From contig NC_081405.1 of NCBI RefSeq assembly GCF_030272615.1, forward strand, positions 608,394,677 through 608,458,676: 64,000 nt of DNA, given 5' to 3'. Positions within the stretch are counted from its first letter, which is position 1. Every line of letters starts with the position of its first letter. A program made the position numbers and the translations under genes. The DNA is from Cryptomeria japonica (Eukaryota; Streptophyta; Pinopsida; Cupressales; Cupressaceae). Shown in pieces: positions 56,481-64,000 of the stretch. Below the pieces are notes generated by a model that saw nothing but the letters and a program-made list of their open reading frames with translations, was not told where the DNA came from and did no database searches.

Positions 56481-58548
56481 ATTCAAAGAAAGAAGAATAA
56501 AAATCAAATGTGCATGATAAAAATCAAGGCCAAGGGATAAATAATTCATTCTTCTTCTCCCTAGAAAGATGATCAGGAGGAAATGCTAAATGATTGAGGC
56601 TATATTTCTTAATGTTCGTTGTTGTTAATACTATATTGTTCTATTTTTTTTATGTTTGTTTCTTGTTATCTAGACTTTATTTAAATTACCTCTTCTATGT
56701 ATTACTTATAATCTATTTTATTTTGAACTATTTGATGGGCTTTCTTGAAAAGGTTTTTTGTTAAGTTTTTAATATGGATCTATAATGGGTTGGAGCCCTT
56801 CTCCACTTAATATAATAAAAAACTAAATATTCTATTGGTTAATAAAAGGAAAATAATTTTAGAGGAAGATAGTAATAGCCCATCTTATAGGAATAATCCC
56901 TCTCTAAGCTCATTGTGATGAAGCACCTAAGCTACAATGTTAGGAGTCATCATCCTACCCACCAACCTAGAAACCATTCTAAAGAAGGGGAAATTATTTA
57001 AGACTTTGGGGCTCTCCCACACAACCATTTTTTTTGTCTTTTAGGGCGAAGTGCAAGTGCATACTTATATATTACTTGAGAATATAAATATTAAATCATA
57101 GAAGGAGTGACAAAATAGCTCTAGAACAAAGAGTTAAGCTCAATCTGTATGAAGCAAAACCAACCTACTACAAAGAGTTGAGCTCCATCTGTAGACCTAA
57201 ACCTTATTGTCAACATAGCGAAAAATCATATAACACGTATCTAGATAAACTATTGGCAAAGAGTAGCACTCAATCTATTTATTCAAAAAATTGAGGATTA
57301 ATTTAATTGTAAAATATTGAAAGATCGAATGGAAAATTTATAGGTCTGTCTCAATATCTAAACTAAATTAATAAAATGGTTTGCTGCCCATCTTCAAAAA
57401 TTAGGGTGTGAATCTAGGTAATGGATATGAAGGCGTTCAACTAGACCAAGGAACAAATTCAAACCTACATGAATAAAGACATATGGAAAAGGTTTGAAAT
57501 AAAAATTCTACTACATTTTAAAATTGGGAGAACCCAAAGTTAAAGATTTGAACCTTGTAAAAGACATGAGAGGAACTAGATGGGAACTTATAAATTTTAT
57601 AATCCTTGTCAATTTATATTCCCAATACATGAAGGTACAAAACTAAGTGAATGGCATTCATCCTTAGGACTAGTTTTAGGTTTAGATAGAGAATGCATTT
57701 ATTTTGTTAGTGATATCAATATATAATTAATATACAATGATGAACAAAGGTATCACATCCCTAGTTAGCTTTTAAAAATGATAAATATTATCATTTGTGC
57801 ATACCACATATCATATATTCTTATAAGTTTATAATTCAATCAAAAGTAGATGGTAATGCCCCCACATGCATCCATAAACACCATAAAATAAATTTGTACA
57901 CTAAGTACCTAGGCATTACAAGGGATTGAGTGTTAATGGTATTGGCCCAAATGTTAGGGTAAAACCACTAACATTGAGTGACTCTAGCCCTTCAATATAA
58001 AATCTTCTAAATGTGACCTATGATTTCTATATAAATTAGTGGGATTGATGTTGATTTTATCTGTAAAAAAATTAAATGTTCAAATCATTCATTATCCATT
58101 AAATTTTTTTTAAGTGTAGATATTATTATATTTGACTTTAATGAGAAATGGTAATTTTTATTATATAACTTGAGTGTTAGGTAAATCATTAGATTATGAT
58201 TGTTCTCCTTTGATTAAATGATTGTTACATATTCAATAATATAAAATAAAGATCAAAGACAATAAATAATGATGTATAATTGTTGATGTCATGTTGATGT
58301 CATGTTGTTATCATGATTTAATGTTTATCAAATCTTCTATATTAAATTTATAAATTTTAAATCAAATCTTGCTAAAACATTTACATAATTAAATAATGTG
58401 GTTTCCAGTTATATCTCTCATCAATAAGATCAACCTAAGAAAACATGTCTACAATGTTTACATCAAATCATTTTAGAATATTCCCGTGAGTAAGAATGTT
58501 ATTTGAAAACATGTCCACAATGTTTGAATCAGAATACTATCTTCAGCG
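56481..58548. other. Gene-poor AT-rich DNA
   Basis: No genes. Small features: GTTGATGTCAT repeated near 58284-58305, and AAAACATGTC.ACAATGTTT repeated at about 58440 and 58506. Confidence 0.6.
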
Positions 58549-59124
58549 ATTTCCTTGCTGGTAAAACTCATGTCTATTAATGAAAGTCAAACTAAAACAA
58601 ATGACAATACCGTCTGATAATGTCCTCCAAAATATTTTAAAGCACAAGCATTCCTATCAATTAATGGAAGGGTAAAGAGTTCATTGAATCGGAGAGCGAA
58701 AGTCCATAGTTTGACTCTGGCAGCATAGAAATATCATAATTTTTTGACAAGTGTAGTCAAATCCTGTGTTTACAGACTCAATCTTCCTATCAATCAATGG
58801 AAGGGTAAAGAGTTCATTGAATCGGAGAGTGAAAGTCCATATTATGAGTCTGACGGCATAGAAATATCAAATTTCTTTTTGACAAAGTGTAGTCAAATCG
58901 GATCTCGTAACTTGTAAGTCGTGAATGTGCTTACAGAAAGGAGCCCACTTCTGACGTCTTTTCCAACAGAAGAGCAAATTTATACTCTGCAAATGCGGCT
59001 AAACTCTTTCACTTTCTTCTTTCGATCAACGTAATTATCATATAAGTACATAATATCATATACCTTTGCTAGTCAAAAGTACTTTCACGCGTTTACATAT
59101 TTCTAACAAGTATAATTTAACGCT
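58549..59124 (+). repeat. 576-bp tandem repeat, unit 1
   Basis: Starts ATTTCCTTGCTGGTAAAAC and ends TATAATTTAACGCT. It contains an internal partial duplication of about 133 bp (58651-58783, repeated from 58784), a TGACGTC at 58952 and several AGTCAAA (TTGACT in reverse). Repeated as unit 2. Confidence 0.9.
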
Positions 59125-59527
59125 ATTTCCTTGCTGGTAAAACTCATGTCTATTAATGAAAGTCAAACTAAAACAAATGACAATACCGTCTGATAATGTC
59201 CTCCAAAATATTTTACAGCACAAGCATTCCTATCAAAACAATGGAAGGGTAAAGAGTTCATTGAATCGGAGAGCGAAAAGTCCATAGTTTGACTCTGGCG
59301 GCATAGAAATATCAAGAATTTTTTACTCTCGTAACTTGTTAGTCGGCAATGTGTTTACAGACAGGAGCCCACTTCTGACGTCTTTTCCAACAGGAGCAAA
59401 TTTATACTCATTCACTTTCTTCTTTCGATCAACGTAATTATCATATAAGAACATATTATCACATGCCTTTGCTAGTCAAACGTACTTTCACGCGTTTACA
59501 TATTCCTAACAAGTATACTTTAACGCG
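59125..59527 (+). repeat. 576-bp tandem repeat, unit 2 (shorter)
   Basis: Same start and end as unit 1 but without the internal duplication, hence about 403 bp. Keeps TGACGTC at 59375 and the ACTTTCACGCGTTTACATAT phrase. Similarity to unit 1 is high by eye. Confidence 0.9.
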
Positions 59528-59575
59528 CTTTCATATTTTTTAAAAATGTCTGTATACGTACAGATCTTTTGATTT

Positions 59576-59728
59576 GACTCGCATAGATTTAATTATTCAA
59601 AGCGGATTGTGGAAAGTTTTCTTTGAATAATTTAGAATATATGACTCGCATAGATTTAATTATTCAAAGTTGATTGTGGAAAGTTTTCTTTGAATAATTC
59701 AGAATATATGACTCGCATAGATTTAACT
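59576..59728 (+). repeat. 67-bp tandem repeat with 11-bp hairpin
   Basis: GACTCGCATAGATTTAA begins at 59576, 59643 and 59710 (third unit partial). Each full unit contains ATTATTCAAAG and, about 20 bases later, its exact reverse complement CTTTGAATAAT. A related copy lies at 63599-63654. Confidence 0.92.
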
Positions 59729-61511
59729 AGCAATTGCATCTTGGTGTGGAATAGGTACACCGAAGAGTTGTTGAATGTCAACCAAGGATTTTTTTGGTCT
59801 ATTTTTTTGCAAATTTTTGTGCAATAGATGAGGTCAATCGATAGGTCTTTTAGTAAATAATATTGTTTGTGCAAAACAGATCTGAATAGAGAAGTTAAAT
59901 AAACTATGCATCCATGAGAGAGAGAAATCTAGATGGTGAGATAAAGTGATAGAGATATAAGGAGATATAAGAGAGGGGAGAAAGAAAGACGAAGATATAG
60001 ACAAATAGAGAGTGAAGATGGAGATGGAGAGAGAAATGATAGAAGATAAATATGCATGATAAAATATGCAAGGGGAATTCATTATTGGGCTCATTAATTT
60101 CCAAACTTTTGGCATGGTGTGGGCATGAATATTGGTGTTAAATTGTATGCAATTTGCTATCTTTGTGAATGTAGAGCACAAGATTGAGCATAAGCTTCAA
60201 GTTAGAGACATGGTCTAAGTGTATTTGGGTATAGAGAAACTACAATAGTCTTCATAGAAGATAAAATGTCTATAGTATGGTTCATTTTAGATCATTGATT
60301 AGATAGGAAAGTTTTTGTTGTTGTTGGGATTATCCAATTATGTGAAGATATTTTTAGCGATAAATGTTGATTGATTAAGATTGTTGTGTTGAATGAATAA
60401 TAAGAGTATGTTATTCTTCCTTTCAAATCTAGCACATAAAACTCCAAAAAATCACAATTGTAGTAATTAAAAATTATTATAAAAACTAGGGAAACAAGTC
60501 AAAATTGTCAATCAACAATTTTTTAAATCACATTTTATAGGGGGAAATTTTATTTTTTCTATTCCCCGGTTAATCCCATTTTTTACAATAAAAGGTCATC
60601 ACTAATAATAGAGTAACAACTAATACAATTTCTAAAACATGGATTTCTCATGAATTACTAAACTTGACATGTGTTGTAGATTTCCAATGTGTGGACCTAA
60701 AAAGAAAGATTGTTTAATTTTGCCCTTAAATGACCAAATAACTAAATAGATACACTTAGATTGAAATGTGAGGAGAAGATGACTAAAAGACATTTCTAGG
60801 TCCAACAAAACATTGTATGGAAGATTGTAACAAAAAAATTGATTTAACACAGAATCAAACAATCACATTAACAACTTGAAAAGTTAGTTCAACATAGTCC
60901 CACAAGTATTATCAATAAGTTTACTTGGGTATGAAGACTGCAAGAGCAACATAGAACAACATTTATGACCTACTTTTGTTTGTGACAATGATGGAAATGA
61001 TGATATCATTATTTTCATTGTGAAGATAGATCTGGATAGCTCATATATTATTAAAGGTGCTACTTATTTCATTGGAGTGTCATATTGATCACTTGGTTCT
61101 GCATGATCTAATATTGCATTGTTGTCTTGTTTTTCCCACTCAATGTGTTTTTCATTACCAACACGATTAGTCATATGGTTGTTTTATTTTACACAATTTG
61201 TCTACTTTTGATCTATGTGTGATATAATATTCATATACATAATATTTTTACAGAGCTTTTCTTAGCGATATATGCATAATATATTTTTTTATTGCTTGGA
61301 CATTAAGAAAATAAGAGATCTTTGAGCAAGGGCCTAATGGATATGTAATTTGTACCATCTATCCTTTTCAAGCCTAAATTTTTTATAATAAATTTGACTT
61401 CAAAGAATTTTGGCTTGAGTTACTAGGATGCTAGAATTTTATGAGTTTTTTTTGGTGTTCTTGGAAGGAGATCATACTTCATATTGAAATAAATCTACAA
61501 CTTAAATTTTT
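59729..61511. other. Gene-poor DNA
   Basis: No gene. A purine-rich GAGA/GATA zone covers about 59918-60045 (plus) and gives a spurious minus-strand Ser/Ile-rich frame. Confidence 0.6.
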
Positions 61512-61890
61512 GGTTTATTTGTATGAAAATTTTGGATGTGTTTGGAGTGACCCTACACTATAAATTGTTAAGGTTATTTGTATGAGACGTTATGGTTTTT
61601 TAGAATGTATATACATTTAACATTGTTTAGTTATTTGTATGAGAAGTTTGAATGTTTTTGAAATGGTTCTACACCTAACATTGCTAGTTTGTATGATATA
61701 TTTGGATGTTTCAGGAAGGACAACACCTTAAATATTCAGGTTATTTGCCTAAGAACTTTTGGTGCTTTTGAAATGAATCTACACCTTGTATTAATGAGTT
61801 ATTTGAAATGAAAATTTGGGTGTTTCTAGAAAAAATCTGCATCTAACATTGTTAGGTTATTTTGTGTGTGATGTTTGGGTGTTACACAAA
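61512..61890 (+). repeat. ~58-bp diverged minisatellite, about 7 units
   Basis: AGGTTATTTGTATGA-like unit starts at 61512, 61571, 61629, 61685, 61738, 61796 and 61854 (steps 53-59). Each is followed by TTTGGATGTTTTTGAAATG and CTACACCTAACATTG variants. A looser unit precedes at about 61440. Confidence 0.85.
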
Positions 61891-62958
61891 TTTTTTTTAT
61901 ATGAATGTATGCAATATGTTTATGGGGATTATGTTTATTTTGTTTGCGTTGACATGGTCCTTTGTAGGATTCAATAGATTAATAAGAATTGCAATGTAAG
62001 AGCAATTTAAATAAGTGACTTAAATTCAATAATGTTTATAGAAATAGAGAATGGATCCCTTATTGTTTGGTACACTAAAGATTGTCACAATAAATTAATT
62101 CAACTTAGAAGTTAGATGACCAACTAATAGCTATTGTGTTGGCTTCTATGTAGCTACGACGAACACAATGAGATTCATTATGTACACAGAGGTTAAAAAA
62201 GGGTCATTTTGAGTTGATGTCTGATATGTAGTCTCTATTTCCTTGTTAACCATTCATTTTGACAACCACCAAATTTGCACAATTGGTCCAATATGCACAA
62301 ATGTACCAGTAATTGAACACTATTGGTACCAATGAAGTTGTACAATTGGTCTAATTACCAACTTTATTTTTTCAACTATTAAGGACACAAGTGGGTGACT
62401 ATTTACCCACTAGATGTTTTTTTAGTGAGTTTTTAATTAGCAAAATCCAACGAATGGTGATTGGAAAATGGGCGGTAACTAGGCCTTTTTCCCTACATAA
62501 AATATTATTTTGGTTCATAGCATTTTTATTAAAAAACCTTAATATCCTATCATCCACATAAGTTAGATCAACCACAAAAAGAAAAATCAAACACAAACAT
62601 GAAAACATATTATGCCTGTGTTATATTTTATAGAATGTATTTTCATTTTTAAAATGGTAATATTATCACATTATATTATATTTTACAATTGAAAATATTA
62701 ACATAAATATAGATATATTACAATATAATTAATGTAAAATATTTTTGAATATATACATTTAAAAAATAAAAATAAAAATATATCTAATATTATGAAGTTT
62801 ACAGATCTCTACGAGGTTTTAGATAAAAAGGAAAAGTGAGGGCTCCTAGAGGTGGGCATAAGGGATAAGGGAGATAATGGGAGCATTCTGAGTAGCCCTT
62901 CGAATCCACGTCTCTGCCCAGCATATACTTCACAGGTTCATGCTTTCTTATTGTTTGC
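61891..62958. other. AT-rich DNA, nothing recognised
   Basis: No gene. 62640-62790 is almost pure A/T. The next recognisable item is the RING pseudogene. Confidence 0.6.
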
Positions 62959-63225
62959 TTATGTTTCACGTTCTGGAAGAATAGGACATTTGCAAAGAGG
63001 GCACGGTAATAATTTGTCCATTTGTCAAGGCAATCTCTATGAACTGGCACAACTTTTGAATTTCATCATCTTCCACGAAAGAGCCAAACAAACAACACAT
63101 ATATCCTGCTCGATCTCATTAAAGCTCTCTGCAAAATCATTGAATGTCAAAACAAATAAACGTTCTCTGATTGTGTGGGCAGAGGCAAATGAAGTGGGAA
63201 AAATGTTTTCATGGAAGCATTTCAA
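62959..63225 (-). pseudogene. RING-H2 ubiquitin-ligase pseudogene
   Basis: Minus strand. The N-terminal part (63225 on) has a short helix and then ICVVCLA, the first RING Cys pair. The next expected segment, FVEDDEIQKL, is in a second frame. HRDCLDKW is in a third, and PCPLCK with PILPERE is in a further frame that ends at a TAA (62959-62961). The order CX2C, DE..KL, HRDCLDKW, CPLC is that of small plant RING-H2 proteins (RHA2/XERICO-like). Three frame changes inside about 150 bases make it a pseudogene. Confidence 0.75.
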
Positions 63226-63319
63226 TAAGAGCTATAGATTTTGTGCAGGCTACGCCAAAAAAAGAAGGCAACAAATTACAAGGTGGGGTCATAGATATCT
63301 AAGCTGAATCATGGGATAG

Positions 63320-63782
63320 CAGGAGCAAAAGAACTGGTACCATTTTAGAAACTTTAAGTGCGCACTTAGGAAAGTCAAACATGTCACATGCGAATGCGTT
63401 CCGAAACATTACGGACAGTCCAAAGTCGAACAAAGTCGAATAAAAAAACAAGTCAATCGAAAAAATGCGAATAAAAAAATACATTTAGAAAATCAAAGGC
63501 TGAAAATTGTTCGATAGTCTTGCATTGCTCGTTGAGCATTCTCAGCTGTTGATGGCTAAAAGAAGGTCGTTCCTTTCATATAAGGAACACCTTCGGTGTA
63601 ATTATTCAAAGTTGATTGTGGAAAGTTTGCTTTGAATACTTTAGAATATATTGGTCACAAAATAAATAATAGTTGTACACCTCATCGCTTTAGCTGTCTT
63701 ACTATCATGGAAATAATCAAGCCTACGTGTCTTCTTACAATGTATTACCCATATCTGTGCCTTGCTCCCTGCTCCAACGTCC
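63320..63782 (+). promoter_or_regulatory. Putative promoter of the TIR gene
   Basis: Upstream of ATG 63783. It contains two W-box cores read in reverse (AAAGTCAAAC near 63373 and AAGTCAATCG near 63451), a TATA-like CATATAAGG near 63577, and the hairpin repeat at 63599-63654. W-boxes are binding sites of WRKY factors in defence genes. The assignment is positional inference only; the transcription start is not visible. Confidence 0.35.
63599..63654 (+). repeat. Isolated copy of the 67-bp hairpin repeat
   Basis: Matches ATTATTCAAAGTTGATTGTGG... of the 59.6 kb array with few changes; its right arm reads CTTTGAATACT. It lies about 130-180 bases upstream of the TIR start codon. Confidence 0.85.
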
Positions 63783-64000
63783 ATGCATTCTTACAATGAT
63801 CCAACATGTTCTTTGCCCACCTCTCTTTGTCTTCCACCCATGGAATGTAATCAGCCCTGTGAGCGTTCTTATAATAACCCTAAATGTGTTCTTCTTGTCA
63901 CAGCTGAAAATAACGAGTGTCTGCATTCTTCGTGGGTTCCAAATTATGACGTATTTCTTAACCATCGTGGTGCATATGTGAAGGAAAGCATAGGTAGCCT
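63783..64000 (+). CDS. TIR-domain disease-resistance-type protein, 5' part (runs off window)
   Basis: Open from a TAA near 63716 to the window edge. The first ATG is at 63783 (MHSYNDPTCS); a second ATG in frame lies at 63840 (MECNQPCERS). The first 50 or so residues are Cys/Pro-rich with a repeated SYN.P phrase. NYDVFLNHRGAYVKES then matches the first TIR box (YDVF-L/I-x-x-RG-x-D). The 'NHRG' form is what I know from conifer TIR-NBS-LRR proteins. In plants TIR domains act as NAD-cleaving signalling modules, usually followed by NB-ARC and LRR; those parts lie outside the window. The residue after RG is Ala-Tyr rather than Pro-Asp. An intron or upstream exon cannot be excluded. Confidence 0.8.
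   Translation, partial: MHSYNDPTCSLPTSLCLPPMECNQPCERSYNNPKCVLLVTAENNECLHSSWVPNYDVFLNHRGAYVKESIGS

Noticed and set aside
59834-60181. 115-codon Ser/Ile/Leu-rich minus-strand frame
   Set aside because: Comes from a GAGA/GATA-rich tract; no family resemblance or context.
62852-63307. 151-codon plus-strand frame
   Set aside because: It is antisense to the RING-H2 pseudogene and matches no family.
63727-63981. Plus-strand frame starting MSSYNVLPI
   Set aside because: It overlaps the TIR start in a different frame; only the 63783 frame gives the TIR box.
1-64000. CRISPR arrays, rRNA genes, tRNA genes, bacterial-type operons
   Set aside because: None seen. The regular repeats are minisatellites or LTRs, and the gene content is plant retroelements.

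Overview
The window looks like plant nuclear DNA, most plausibly from a large-genome gymnosperm (conifer type). It is AT-rich and gene-poor. Almost all recognisable coding sequence belongs to nested, decayed LTR retrotransposons and L1-type LINEs. The one host-gene start, at the right edge, carries a TIR-domain opening whose 'NHRG' variant I associate with conifer TIR disease-resistance proteins. The organism assignment is inference.

Layout. 1-2473: nothing recognised. 2474-10434 (+): Ty3/gypsy chromovirus with both 1.6 kb LTRs, damaged gag, protease, RT, RNase H, integrase and a C-terminal chromodomain. 10621-15381 (-): Ty1/copia element with its 3' end missing. 15387-27515 (+): an L1-type LINE ORF2, split by element B at 15746-23022 (-, LTRs present, TSD GAGAG) and by a ~0.93 kb AT-rich insertion (23974-24907). 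27515-31763 plus 39406-39860 (-): a second copia element, truncated in RT, whose 5' LTR holds element A at 31764-39400 (+, perfect TSD GAATT). 40418-51934 (-): a Tat-type Ty3/gypsy derivative (element D) with gag, protease and an integrase C-terminus but no RT. It also carries an antisense plant-mobile-domain gene with splice-like structure. 52236-52424 (-): LINE RNase H scrap. 52860-54700 (+): element C, an eroded relative of A and B. 54.7-62.9 kb: gene-poor DNA with tandem repeats. 62959-63225 (-): RING-H2 pseudogene. 63783 to the right edge (+): start of a TIR-domain gene.

Main discovery candidate. Elements A, B and C share a two-ORF layout that contains no recognisable protease, RT or integrase. 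ORF1 is a coiled coil followed by four CCHC zinc knuckles. ORF2, in the place where pol normally lies, is a long unrecognised protein (about 1,090 codons in A). In A and B its N-terminal domain aligns by eye although the copies are in different elements and opposite orientations; C keeps a short matching stretch. In A this domain is followed by a Glu/Lys-rich helix and a C-terminal coiled coil. This looks like a family of non-autonomous LTR elements that keeps its own conserved protein, presumably mobilised in trans. The LTR style of B resembles that of the neighbouring copia elements.

Many disabling stops in these elements are TAG, TAA or TGA where family conservation or the surrounding sequence suggests CAG, CAA or TGG. 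That is the signature expected from deamination of methylated cytosine in silenced DNA.
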